64,000 bases of DNA, from positions 106,301,933 to 106,365,932 of the forward strand of contig OZ035960.1 in NCBI GenBank assembly GCA_964034945.1. The letters run 5' to 3'. This DNA comes from Chrysopilus asiliformis. Taxonomy: Eukaryota; Arthropoda; Insecta; Diptera; Rhagionidae. This document shows, one piece after another, positions 46,979 to 64,000 of the stretch (the first letter of the stretch is position 1; the number at the start of each line of letters is the position of its first letter). Under the pieces are notes generated by a model. That model searched no databases and was not told where the DNA came from. It worked only from the letters and a program-made list of their open reading frames with translations. The position numbers and the translations under genes are program-made.

Positions 46979-47661
46979 TTAACACTCTAACTGCCACGTC
47001 AGTCAAAAGGTCCTGACACCTAATTGTACACAACGGCCACAATGAAAATTATTAAAGTGTTCGCTTCAACCGCAACGATTTTTTGTAGTTGCACACATTT
47101 TATGGTAATAAAATAACATTTAAGCGAGAACTCCAATTGGGCAAAGGCAGCAGCAGAGGCAGAAGCAGAACTTTAGAACACATAGCGTCTTATGTGATGA
47201 GCTACAATAAAGCAGCAGCAGAGGCAGCGGCAGAAGCAGAAACACATTTTAGCTCTAATCTCTAAATTTCTGCTTTCAATTTAACCTCACAAATCGTTGT
47301 TGATATTTGTTGCATATATGGACGGAAGTAAATATTTGTAATACTTGAAATGGAGGAGAAATTAATTGAATACTTCAAAAACAACGAAATATTATACGAC
47401 AAATCATGCCGCGGATATAAATACGTACAACGTTTTGACAGGTTTCTGCTATTTTCGTCAGAATTCAAATTTCATTGTGGGACAGAAAGCAGATTCTGCT
47501 TCTGCCACTGCTACTGCTTCTGCCTCTGCTGCTGCCTCTGCTCAATTGGAGTTCTCCCTTTAGGTATAATTTTGTTTGCATTTTTTCTCCTAGTACCATT
47601 TTTACTGACACCTAAATATTCGAAAAAAGGCTTAAAACTGTCGTGGCAGTTAGAGTGTTAA
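46979..47661. mobile_element. piggyBac-like MITE carrying a Harbinger-like insertion
   Basis: TTAACACTCTAACTGCCACG at the left and CGTGGCAGTTAGAGTGTTAA at the right are exact inverted repeats including TTAA. The middle is replaced by the element at 47123-47559. It ends about 230 bp before the start codon of Gld. Confidence 0.85.
47123..47559 (+). mobile_element. Harbinger-like element with MADF relic, nested
   Basis: Ends AGCGAGAACTCCAATT and AATTGGAGTTCTCCCT, then cagcagcagaggcagaagca in the arms. TTA flanks both ends (47120-47122, 47560-47562). ATG at 47350 opens MEEKLIEYFKNNEILYD, which matches the first helix of MADF DNA-binding domains; the frame then runs into the GC-rich right arm. 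MADF/Myb proteins are the second protein of PIF/Harbinger transposons. Confidence 0.8.
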
Positions 47662-47888
47662 TAATCAATATGAGAATATAAACCAACAGTGGCTTACAAA
47701 ATTCATCGATCTTCGATTCAATTGAATTTTCGCACATGAATTGAAAGAAAAATTATCGCTAATAAATCGTCTTGATTTACTGCCATTTAACACCCATTTA
47801 TGTACCATTGTTTAAAACTAGTTTTTTTTTTATTGAAATTAATTTTCATGTTTTTCAGGTGCAACAACAACCTGGTCGCCAAGTGGTC

Positions 47889-54272
<6,384 letters not shown>

Positions 54273-54470
54273 GTCTAGATCAATATTATTTACCTCGCAA
54301 CGTAATTAAGATATACCATGCGAAAGTTAATTACTATTTAAAATAGGGTTAAGATTATTCTTTTCATTTTCGAACTATTTAATTGTACAAAATTTTATTA
54401 GTTTTTAATTTTTCATTACCATCCATTTATGAAGATGAATTTTTATGTAATTGACTAAAGAAGTTTTTAG

Positions 54471-54476
54471 AATAAA
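54471..54476 (+). terminator. Gld poly(A) signal
   Basis: AATAAA 199 nt after the Gld stop codon, followed by a T/G-rich stretch (tacgcttttgcggttt). Confidence 0.6.
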
Positions 54477-54953
54477 GTTAATTTTAACAATACGCTTTTG
54501 CGGTTTAATTTAAAATACTTTTTAGTATTTACTAGAGTTTTGGTAAATGCTAAAAAAGTATGCTAAAATTTAAATCTAAATAAAATTCAGGAGAATTGAT
54601 ATGGGAATTTAGTCCTTAGAGTTTCTCGACACATTTAAAATAAAAATTATTTTTTACATATTTATCTGAAACTAAATATTACAGATTAACGTTTTTTGTT
54701 GATCACAACTGATATTTTTTTGTAGTATCCAAACCGCATCTTTTTCTCTGCAAGAATTTGTACCGTACTTTGATTTTTGTATTTTCATAAAATCAGAATA
54801 GGCGATTTTCTCCGCTGAGAAAAAACCTTAAACTGTTTTTAAACGTAGGGGATGCTCGTTAAAATAATATCATCAAGTATATTGACCGCGAGTAACTTAC
54901 TCAATTACTCAAGAATATCAATCCCAAGATTTAGTCCGGCAGTATAATATGAA
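54477..54953. other. Spacer between Gld and the next putative gene
   Basis: AT-rich, with no clear TATA box in the last 150 bp. Confidence 0.4.
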
Positions 54954-55236
54954 ATGGGAATCGACAGAGAGTGGATTTTCCGTCTGTGTGTCGTCTTTAT
55001 CTTAAGCAAAGCTAGTTGTGGTGAAATCAGGACACCGGAACAAGTGGACTTGTAAGTTATTTTTGCCTCATTTAACTGCCGATTGGGTCACTAGAGGATA
55101 ACTAAGGGAATCTGTTTTGTCGTCATCCTTACACCCCAGACATACTTTTACTGGTATAGTTTGAGGTTTAATTTGAATAAATGATTTTTACAGTGGTGGT
55201 AGTTGTGTTGAGGTGATTCCAGTTGAACCCTTCAGG
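54954..55236 (+). CDS. 5' exons of a putative secreted protein
   Basis: Exon 1 (54954-55051) encodes MGIDREW followed by a hydrophobic core (IFRLCVVFILSKASCG), a good signal peptide, then EIRTPEQVD, and ends at GTAAGT in phase 2. After a 142-bp intron ending TTTTTACAG, exon 2 (55194-55236) restores the frame and continues FGGSCVEVIPVEPFR before a GTAAAA donor in phase 0. The GGSCV..I motif recalls the clip domain of serine proteases, but the third Cys expected there is absent, so this is only a suggestion. The third exon was not found; an open 45-codon stretch after TTGCAG at 55443 is possible but unconvincing. It starts 680 bp after Gld on the same strand. Confidence 0.5.
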
Positions 55237-56306
55237 GTAAAATTTTAAACGGATTTATTATATTTGCTATAATTTCGCAAAACAACTTTTGTGTTGTTAC
55301 AAAAAGTATTAATTTGAGAAAATCAAATTAATCACAGCACAACAGTAAGCACGCTGTAGTTAATTACAAGAAAACACAAATAAGGCGCCATGTTCTATGG
55401 GCAAATGGTAGCGTCATAAGTCGCTTTCACGCTAAAGTTGCAGGAGCCCCAAGTGTCAGTAATTTCTATTCACATTCTTTACGGATGTATTCTGGAAGAC
55501 AATACAGGAAGCCCCAAATGGATTTTTCATAATTTTAGGACAGAGAAAAACAAATTACTTCACATCGGGTATATTTAACGATTTTCTCTTGGGAAACTTA
55601 CGCCTTCCGTTTGTTTTTATAAATATTTAGAAGTAGCAAGTTTCCTGCCTACGGGGACTTTTTTAAGCCTTTCAAGAGAGAATTGAATAATAATAAAATT
55701 ATGACGAGTTGATAATGGCTGCAAATGGGAATGACAAGCGATTCTAACTACTTTCGGTTGCGGTGAACGAGAAATCAAGGATGTCGTATACCGCAAAGAA
55801 CGGCTCCGTCTGGGAAAATGGTTTGGGCTGGAGATCCTTCGTATTACCAAGGACGACTGACGTGGCAATTCATCGTCTTTTAACCGAAATTACAAAGTAT
55901 GATGAGGAAACCGAAAAGACACAAAGGCAATGTTATGTGGTGTCGGTAGGTTTTTGGGTGGCGGATGTGGAAAGGATATGAGATGTCCTCCTTAACCTTA
56001 AGTCCTCCGAGTGAAACAAGCACACAAAGTGAATGACTCTTTTGGAATATACTGTCGTATATATAGCGGAGTCGACTTCAGTTCAGGCGTTTAAGGCCTC
56101 TGTGTACATTCATTTTACTTCTACGCGATATAATTCTAAATGACACGTTTTAATCACCCGTAATGAGGGTAAGAATTGAAGAAGGGATTTTAATTATGAA
56201 TGTACATTGTAGGTTCCGTGTACTCATACGAGTCCTTCAGCCTGTAATCGCAGTACTCGGTGCTTTTAACTTTGTTGCCTTCAGTACCTACTTATTTCTG
56301 CCTGCC
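55237..56306. other. Unassigned, with one even-composition block
   Basis: Positions 55700-55985 are GC-richer and open in one frame for 35 codons (KDVVYRKERLRLGKWFGLE), but stops follow and no family is recognisable. It may be a decayed transposon or an exon. The remainder is AT-rich. Confidence 0.3.
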
Positions 56307-56640
56307 TACACGGAGAAAAAATGTTACTAAATTTAAGAAACATTAGGGCCACACAAAGCGTGCAATTCTAGGTACAAAAATGTATCTTAATTTAAGAAAA
56401 ATGTTACTAAATACCAGACCGAAAATGTTGCCGATTTTATCGAAAATGTTTCTGAATTCAAGACCAAAGTATCTTGATTTCAGTAACGGAACGAGATGAT
56501 GTTGACACAGAGAAAAATGATTTTGGTAAAACTCTCACGTTTCTTGATTTAAGTACCAGGTGGTGTGATCCATAAAATCCGATACTGTATTTAAGAAAAA
56601 TGTTACGGAAATTTTTAACCACTTTTATAGGTTTATGCCT

Positions 56641-57452
56641 GGAGCCCTGGAACGCCTGGAATGCAACACGAACGCACAAATTGTCACTTACAAGTTTGTT
56701 CCATAGAAATCATTTGAACTGAGCACAGTGAACGCAGTGAACGCACCTACTCGTATAACGCAAAAGTTTGCAAACTCCTTAAGGTAGAACCTGAATCGTA
56801 CGTCGATGCGTCCGTCATGCGTCCGTCACGTTGACAGTTCGAGTAGAATCAACGGGCTGCTATGAGTACTCCCATAATAATGCGTTTTCCGATGCGGCAA
56901 CCGCATAGAGTAGGTCGAATTTCTACTTTTACATGCGGCAACGCACAGAAATGTCATTTCCCAAAAAAGTTTGTTTACGATTTAAGCAATTTCAGTTTGG
57001 AACAAATTGAAAGTAATTGTTTCGACGATAAACTAATAGAAGAAGTGCAAAACAATGAATTAACTCCAGATTCGTTGCCGTACCCAACTGTCACCGCATC
57101 GAACTGTCAACCGGACGCACGCATGACGGACGCATCGACGTACGATTCAGGTTCTAGCTTTACTTTGCCGCAGCAATTCTGCGTTGACAGTTCATAAAGT
57201 GAGGTTGGGGAAATGTCGTTCGAGGAAAAATTGATAGCGTTAGTGCAATAACATACAAATAACAAAAATAAAGACCGACAAAGCAAATTATCGCTTCAAA
57301 ATTACCCATTGTTGTAATTTTGCCAACTTTATACCACTTTATATCATTTCACTTATACTTCACGAGATGCCATCGAGCTCTGCCGCTGAAATGTTGCGCT
57401 GCGTGACAGTTTGTGCTTTTTAGTTGCGTTCGCGTTGCGTTCATTTGGCTCC
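56641..57452 (+). mobile_element. DNA transposon with MADF-like start, copy 2, middle of the nest
   Basis: GGAGCC at the left and GGCTCC at the right head related arms (gcaacacgaacgca against tgcgttcgcgttgcgtt). After the inner insertion, tttgccgcagcaattctgcg and gttcataaagtgaggttgg match 19672-20110. ATG at 57211 gives MSFEEKLIALVQ before a stop, the same MADF-like start. Confidence 0.75.
56782..57159 (+). mobile_element. Harbinger-like element, innermost of the nest
   Basis: AGGTAGAACCTGAATCGTAC then GTCGATGCGTCCGTCATGCG pairs with the right end, CGATTCAGGTTCTAGCT. TTA flanks on both sides (56779-56781, 57160-57162), and the related copy at 19.8 kb shows the empty site. A frame from ATG 56862 includes KKFVYDLSNFSLEQIE, possibly the beginning of a Harbinger transposase. 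Confidence 0.85.
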
Positions 57453-57491
57453 ACAGGTAAATACCATGTTTCTTAAATTTTTCACCGTGTA

Positions 57492-58723
57492 TCGGTTTGG
57501 AGCTGGTCTCTCCGGCGCGGCGTGGTGAGAGTTTTTCGAGGGTGGCTACAAAAAACGTTTAGTGCTGTAAGAGGCATTTTGTTAGTTTAACAATATAGCG
57601 ATAAGAAAGGGTAGAAAAGCGCGTGGATCCCTAGTCAGTTTATAAATGGTAGAAGGATATTTTCGAGTTTCTATCATTAGTGTTGTAGGCCTATTGCTTA
57701 GAATTATGTAATAAAATGTACATACATATGTATTTTATCTTTTTATTATTGTTTGGTTGATGTTAGATGGTGTTATTAGTTGGTATAACAAAATGAAAAT
57801 TAAATGTGCTTATAGAAAGTATATGACAATTGCTTTTTAAAGAAATAGTTAAGACAATTTTACGCGAATATTCCGAAAATTAAAAATGATTTTATCTAAG
57901 TTAACCGTGAAGGTTTTGTATTTTTGGGATCCAGTTTCTCATACTTGGAAGTGTGGAAAAGGTTGAAAAAGGTCTTCTAATTATATTGTGCTGTGTTTAA
58001 TTGAAACAAATGATGAGTTGGAATTCAAAAATACGTTGTGGCACATTATTTCATATTTATGTATGTAAATTTAACGATAACTACTTTATTGACGGATGGT
58101 TAACGGAATAATAAGTAGGGTGACCATATTTTCAAGACAGATTTCTATGCAGAGCGGTGGCTAAGGAAGGATGGTGGTGGAGGGGGTGTCAAAGTGTGAG
58201 GAATGTTTTTAAAATTTCGAAATTAATCGTGAATATTTTTGAAAGCTCGATCAGAGAAAAGAGGGTTTGTTTAAATTTTTGTTTGTAATGATAATCTTAT
58301 GTGTCGTTTTATGTTTTCACGACACAACAAATGGTTTTTGAAGGTGGTTTCTTATTTTAATTATAGATACATCAATTAAAATTTCACAATTGCTAGTATG
58401 TTTAAAATTGTTGTTTTTCCGTCTGTCTCTTTGTCTATATGTATGTTTGTTTCGGCACCAGGCAAAAACAGGCCGAACTTTGTACACAGGTAGAGTTACC
58501 TGCAGAAAAGAATACTTTATATTGACCTCCTCCCAGTTTTTCGACACCCCTCTCCTGATAACTTTTGAAATGTTCAACCGATTATGATGCGGTTTACATA
58601 ATTGAAGAATTTATCCCTCAAGGATTTCTTTTCGTTCACTAATATATATCCCTCTCACTCTCTGTAAATGTCGCAATTAGAAACTGCTATTGAAATCCCC
58701 AAATTTGAACAGAAGGGATAACA
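57492..58723. other. Unassigned region
   Basis: No coding exon or bounded repeat. ccggcgcggcgtggtgagag at 57513 echoes the GC-rich phrases at 16556 and 22046, but too weakly to call. Confidence 0.35.
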
Positions 58724-59125
58724 AACATAACAGAAGCTATAATTGCCAATTTGGCAATCATTGGAGACCCGTATGGTGATATTCGTACCAAAATTCGAAC
58801 AGTTGTACCAAAATTCCGCTTTGAAGTCAAACTTTGAAGTTCAAACTTGAAGCATTTTACGAAAAACGGATCTGTGCAAACTTTCAAGTCTGTAGCTCAA
58901 TCCGTGCGCTCGCAATCCACGCCACAGACGGACAGACGGACAGACGGGCGGACGGACAGACGGACGGACAGACGGACGGACAGACGGACGGACATGCAAA
59001 AATTAATTATTTTTATCATTCTAAACACACTGGTGTAATTCATTTTTGTGTGTGGTGACGGGATCTTGGCGTTACAAACGGTAAGGCAAAGTTAATATAC
59101 CTACCCTTTGGTTTCACCATACGGG
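58724..59125 (-). mobile_element. Mini-me-like element, copy 3, inverted
   Basis: Same ends as copies 1 and 2 on the minus strand; CAGACGGACGGA array at 58924-58992; TATA follows at 59126-59129. It is about 140 bp shorter than copy 1 between the array and the TTGCCAATTTGGCAA end. Confidence 0.8.
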
Positions 59126-59129
59126 TATA

Positions 59130-59592
59130 AAAAGGATAAGAAACCCTTTGGGAAAACGAAAATATCCTTTTTTCAATTTTTTGTCGCGAAAATTGGCATT
59201 ACGGAGCTTTGAATCTGGTTATATGCATTTTTTCATAATAGCACATAGTTTTCGAGAAATTTTCAAAAAACCGAGAAATTTGCAAAAAACTTTATTTTGA
59301 GAACCGTTAGAGATACAAAAAAACTGTTAAAGCAAGAAAAGATGAGAACTTTATATCCTTAAAATATGGTTGTGTTGATTTGTTCCCAAAAGCGCAAAAG
59401 TTTCGAGAAGTTTTAAAAAAACTGTATTTTTTCAAAAAAATGGAGATACCCGTTATAGCTACCGTTACTTTTCCAAAACTTGATAAAAAACTATGATTGT
59501 CGTAAAACTCATTTACAAAAAAATTTTCAAGTCACTAGCTTAACGCGTTCTCGAATTATTTAAGATACGTTCAAGGGACAGACCGACAAACC
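59130..59592 (-). repeat. Degenerate repeat, counterpart of 42384-42631
   Basis: gctaccgttacttttccaaa, acttgaaaatttt-type and aagatacgttcaagggacag phrases match in inverted order. Confidence 0.5.
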
Positions 59593-59868
59593 TACACGCA
59601 GAAAAATGTCCAGGTCAACTTTTTGTCAGGTTAACTCTGACCTTACAGAGGTGTCTGTAAGCCAGCTAGCGGTCAGAGTTAACCTATCTAAGGTCAACTC
59701 GTGCAGCTCCCAATGCCCTACTTCACCTGCTCGTGGCTTAATTTCAGAATTTCTCCGACCACAGGTCAACTCAGTTTAACTTGCCCACATGCAGGCGAAC
59801 GCGCGCCTGCCAGAGGCCAATTACGCCGTATGTAGGTCGTCGAGTTAGCCTCCATTTTTCTGAGTGTA
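59593..59868. mobile_element. Foldback MITE with TACAC-CAGAAAAATG ends
   Basis: TACACGCAGAAAAATG and CATTTTTCTGAGTGTA are inverted repeats. Inside, aggtcaact and gttaacct phrases recur in both orientations. No coding content. Confidence 0.7.
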
Positions 59869-61747
59869 CAGACAGATGTAAGGACATCCTATTAATTTTG
59901 CCTGAAACGGATTCCGTACTGATCAGAAATGTTCTATCTGCCCCTGTTCTCGAATTGGTCTCCGTCATGAATACAATACCTTCCTTCTATAGAAGAGGAA
60001 AGTAAAAAAAATTCTTGATTAAAATCAGTTCTTTCCTGCAACTTTGAGGCATCAACTCCATTAACCTTATTTTGAAAACCCATAAATTTTGCCTCTAGCT
60101 TAAAGAAAATCTATACTGATAATAATTCAATCCTCAGTCAAACATCAATCAAAACAAAACAAAAACTTCTTTTTGATGTTTGTCATAAGGGTATTATGCT
60201 GTTAGTGTGGCACATTGATATAAAAAAGGAATTTCAAGCAACATATTGTAGAAGAGATGTCGTTAACCGATTTTATTAAAAACTATATAGAAGTAATCTA
60301 AACCTAAAGATCACAAGCGAAAGGACATAAAAAAAAGTTTCCTTTTAAAAGTCGGCAGAAAAAAAGACAGAAAAACATACGAAAACAACAAAGAATCGAA
60401 GTAACACTCAGCTTAAGCGTCCAGTGAAGAGTGAGAAGTTTCTGAATCAATCAATCGAATTGATTTTCCCTTTTGATGGTGAACCAATGTCTTGTTTTTC
60501 CATCTGTAGGACAGTTACACACATCACATCTTCACAACCACCATCCGGCAGTCCCAACCAAGAACGCTTAGAAAAGTTCCTCCTCAAAAAACACCCTTAA
60601 GAATACCACAACTTTCAACTTTGTGTTTTCCGAACATAAAATGTATTTTGTGTAGACGGGATTCAGCCTACAGCAATTTATACCGTTTCTTACCCGAAAA
60701 TAGGATCTACTCGTGTTTTTTTTAAGAAAAATACACATACATAGATCCTTTTATAATGTAGCTAAGTAAGGGTGCTGTACTGTAAACCAAACAGGGGTCC
60801 GAAACGATTGAACGATTAGGCGAGAAGCTTTCAACATTTACCCCTTTGTTTAGTTTTGGTATTAATATCGAAACCGTAGAAGCACCTAAGCACCACCACC
60901 TGATATCCGCTGATATCGACTAAATGGGCGGTGGAAAAGCAACCCCCCCATGAATGGATTTGCCTCATCACTTTTCCTCTTCTCGTTTTCATATTTTCCT
61001 AGCTGAGTGATTTTCATAATCCGATAGGGAAGGCGTATGGGGAGGGTGTGTGTGCATAAGGCGACAAAAGCAAAACGACAGGGGAAAAATAAATGCATCG
61101 AGTCCTTCTGCTCTGATTGAGCAAAAATTCCAGATTGAGTGGGTTGAAGGGCTGAAACAAGTCTTGGCTGGGGGATGTTTGTCAGCGACAGAGGCAGCAG
61201 CAGGTCGCCTATGAGTTTATAGAATCGTCGGCTCGACGGCAATAGCAGCTCCTGAGACGTTTTATCATTTGATACCCCACCCAATGCATTAAGCACAAAA
61301 CCTTTGAATGGAAAGCGAACAGTCGAAGGACATCGTTGTTAATAGATACCAAGGGACATAATACACACAACAACTGCTTTTCGGCTGCTCCTTGGCAAGG
61401 ACCAAGAATTAAGAATCGAGATAGAGAGAGGGAGAGCGAAAATGCAAGGAGAGAGCATGGGCGCAAACGCTTTAACATGTGGATCGTGGAAAATGTTTGC
61501 TTTTCATTTGGAGTTCCAGTTTACCGGAATTTACAAGGTGTCTGGAAATTTTTTAAGGGTTGAAACAAAAATTACGTTGAGAGGTGTGCGTTTTGCTGGG
61601 AGTACAACCAACGCTGTCTTGATGCAGCCTAGCAACGAAACGTCGCTATGAAGATGTGCTGGTTACAATTGTAGACAGCAGTAAAATGACATTGTTGACA
61701 GGAATTTTTTCTCTTCCAATTGTAAGATAAATAAAAAATTTATATTA
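59869..61747. other. Single-copy region, possibly regulatory
   Basis: Unlike most of the window this stretch has no recognisable repeats. Between 60880 and 61500 the composition is even, with cagcagcaggtcgcc and gatagagagagggagagcga motifs. Frames here reach 136 codons but show no domain. It could hold enhancers or an unrecognised exon. Confidence 0.3.
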
Positions 61748-61830
61748 TTAACCCTAAAAGGCACGATCTATTTTTGCCACGTAAAAGCACGACGTGTGCC
61801 TCTCAGGCACACCTCCTTCATTTAAAAAAC
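61748..61830 (+). repeat. Left half of a piggyBac-like MITE
   Basis: TTAACCCTAAAAGGCACGAT followed by the small hairpin gtgtgcctctcaggcacac looks like a TTAA-bounded end. No matching right end was found nearby. Confidence 0.45.
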
Positions 61831-62006
61831 GCCCCGAACGATTTTGATGAAATTTATAATCTTAAGGTTCCTGGAGACGCGAAAGGAGTTGAGCTAGGTT
61901 TCAAGTGTGTCAAAATTTATTTAGGCCTGTAAGGATAACGCGAATATCCTTTTTTCTGTTTTTTTTTGCTGATCACGAATCTGATATTCAAATTACGATA
62001 TTTTGG

Positions 62007-62206
62007 ACTAAGTTTCGAAATAACTTTACCCCCTCCCCTTACTCCCCCCACCCCTCGCGTTGCTTTTCCATGTGCCTATGTTGGAACCAGAACTACCACA
62101 GACACTCATGCCAAATTTCAAGTCAATCGGTTCAGCCGTTTTTGCGTGAAAGAGAAACAGACAGACAGATAGGCAGACACCAACTCATTTTTTTATATTA
62201 GTATGA
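62007..62206 (-). mobile_element. Truncated Helitron-like element, copy 4
   Basis: Contains the module ctttaccccctccccttact, caagtcaatcggttcagccg and the end TATATTAGTATGA before T. The CTAG hairpin terminus is missing. Confidence 0.75.
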
Positions 62207-62580
62207 TAATCCAATTGTGTGGGAGAGGGGCGAAGCGGTGGTACGATTGAATGTTGATGATTGAATGTAGACTCATATTCTTAACACATTTTACCTTTAT
62301 AAATTTTTCAATACAACTCACCGTTTTCGAGGTAATTGCAAAAAATTATTGAATTTCTATGCGAGAGAGAAGAATATCTGATCTGAATTCTCCCGTTCAA
62401 GAACTTAGCATTGCTATTTACGAGAAGTCTCTAGTTTAATCCTTTCGAAAACTATGGTGTTCACGCACAGAGAGACTGACGGACGGACAGACAGACTGAG
62501 GGACAGGTGATAATCAAAATCTTTTGTCGTCCTAAAATCCTGGTGTAATTCATTTTTGTGAGGGTAACATCTTGTCTTCA
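62207..62580 (+). repeat. Degenerate mini-me-related repeat
   Basis: gttcaagaacttagcattgc, tagtttaatcctttcgaaaa, gacggacggacagacagact and gtgtaattcatttttgtgag match other copies. Confidence 0.5.
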
Positions 62581-64000
62581 ATTTTTTCGTGGCAAAAATG
62601 GTATCTGCGACTTTTTTAAGGTAAGGGGTGATGCGAAAATTTTTAATTTGAAAATTCGAAACACATATTAGAAAAGGATGTTTGCGTTATCCTTAAAGGT
62701 AATTAGATCCAAAGAGGACGCCTGGTTACCCTAAATAATGGCAATTTTGGCGGAGTGGAGGGCCCCCCCTCCATTCCGTATCTTTGACAACAAAATTTTT
62801 GGTGGCCACTTTAATTTTTTAAATGATAGCTGGTAGAAAATTAGTTTCCAAGAAACAAAAATCGTACAAGACTTCCTTACCGAATTTTTTTTACAACCCA
62901 CTTTAAATTTTTCTTCCATTTTCCAAATGGCATGGCATCCCTGGTCGTTGGTTACCAGCTGAGTTCCACAATCTCAATTTTCTGCGATGGATCCAACAAT
63001 TATCTCCTCGGGAGCTAATCTAGTTGAAAATGGTCCATCGCGCTAACAGCATCCCGGGCAATTTGATCGGAGGACGTTGAAATTGGAAAGGAGAAATTTT
63101 AATTTTGCCTCTCAGTTTTTATTATTATTATTATTGTTTTTTAATTCTTCAAATTATATTTTTTCCATATCTTCAGTTTATTTCCATCACTTCCATTACG
63201 TACTTTCTCATTTCCAATGATTTTATCCATTTTATGTTTATTTAACGCCTCACTGTTTAAAGAAGCTCACTAGTCCGTGAAAAGAACCCGGTTTTAAATC
63301 CCAAAGTCCCCGAAAAGTGCTTACTTCTAATTTTTTTTTTGTTTAACCCCCTCTCTCCCATCATATATACTTTTTTCGGTGCTTTCGTTTGCTGGTAGAA
63401 AACAAGAGGAAAACATCGCCCCGTTTTTTTGTGATTTGGTTATCCTGTCTGTTTCATATATCCCAGGTTTGATTTTTTTTTCTCCCCGTTGTTGTTCTTG
63501 ATTTAACTCAGCCTGAGTACTCCTGAGCAATCATAATTTTCCACTTTACGTTTTTATTTCTGAGTTTTTCATTTTTCTGTTGAAAGTTTTTATGTGATAA
63601 GAAAGTGGTTCTCAACCAAAGTGATATAAAAAAAAATTTAAAAAAAAAATCAAAATAATATCGTTCTTGTTGCATTCTTCGAATCGCACGGACCAGATTA
63701 TCACGCAAAAAAGAAATTGCTCACTCGATTTTCCGAACAAGTGCTGTCGGTTGTCGATTTAATTTAATTTGATTTAATTTTTGGACTGTTTCTTCCACTA
63801 CACGGTATCAGTTTTATGAATTCTTGATACGCACAGAAAATCCGTAATAAAATTCACCTTTAATATGATCAAAATGAAAATGTGGTGCTAACCGTATATA
63901 AAAAAAAACGTCGTATCGAAATAGCTCACAATCATTACAAGTTTTCCCAGTTACGGATACATTTTCTATAGATAAATCTATAGATACGTATTTATTCGTC
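62581..64000. other. Right end of the window, unassigned
   Basis: AT-rich with homopolymer tracts. cccggttttaaatccc at 63288 is faintly B-box-like but has no tRNA around it. No gene supported. Confidence 0.35.

Larger units (their letters stand above)
56307..57491. mobile_element. Foldback element, outermost of three nested insertions
   Basis: TACACGGAGAAAAAATGTTA then CTAAATTTAAGAAACAT at the left pairs with ATGTTTCTTAAATTTTTCAC then CGTGTA at the right. The rest is interrupted at 56641-57452 by a different transposon. Confidence 0.8.

Noticed and set aside
55444..55580. Third exon of the putative secreted gene
   Set aside because: It is open for 45 codons after a TTGCAG acceptor, but there is no conserved motif and the composition is that of the flanks.
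60886..61296. 136-codon minus-strand frame
   Set aside because: No start context, splice pattern, domain or biased composition; chance opening in an even-composition stretch.

Overview
The window looks like AT-rich, repeat-laden nuclear DNA of a fly (Diptera), most likely a non-drosophilid brachyceran with a large genome. The evidence is a Gld-type glucose dehydrogenase very close to the Drosophila protein, two odorant receptors that resemble Drosophila Or83a, introns of about 60-80 bp beside multi-kilobase ones, TATA/initiator core promoters, and a transposon load typical of dipterans (mini-me-like GTCY repeats, DD41D mariner, piggyBac-, hAT- and Harbinger-type MITEs). The species cannot be fixed from the sequence; a soldier fly would fit but this is a guess.

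Genes from left to right: a CRAL-TRIO lipid-transfer protein (3250-4241, +); an odorant receptor pair arranged head to head, one on the minus strand (5434-9283) and one on the plus strand (12214-16737), with identical intron phases and so evidently paralogues; and Gld (47889-54272, +), with a candidate TATA promoter about 9.5 kb upstream. Three short plus-strand segments look like first coding exons of secreted proteins (30768, 31218, and 54954-55236, the last with a second exon). Their remaining exons were not found. All exon joins were assigned by hand from GT/AG sites, reading frame and comparison of the two receptors.

Almost everything else is transposon-derived. I can define exact ends and target-site duplications for hAT-like elements (1625, 11155, 29275, 35800, 40905), TTAA-bounded piggyBac-like MITEs (5083, 22217, 43728, 46979), Harbinger-like elements with TTA/TAA duplications (13437, 23118, 47123, 56782), two deleted mariners (39336, 42634), and Helitron-like elements ending in CTAG next to a hairpin (17279, 25432, 33181). 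There is also a 5'-truncated, frameshifted LINE with reverse-transcriptase tail and RNase H (about 26870-28470). Several are nested, the deepest being three families inside one another at 56307-57491.

There is no operon-like functional system. The interest lies in the receptor pair, the Gld locus, and a well-preserved stratigraphy of transposon insertions. No CRISPR array, rRNA or convincing tRNA gene was seen.
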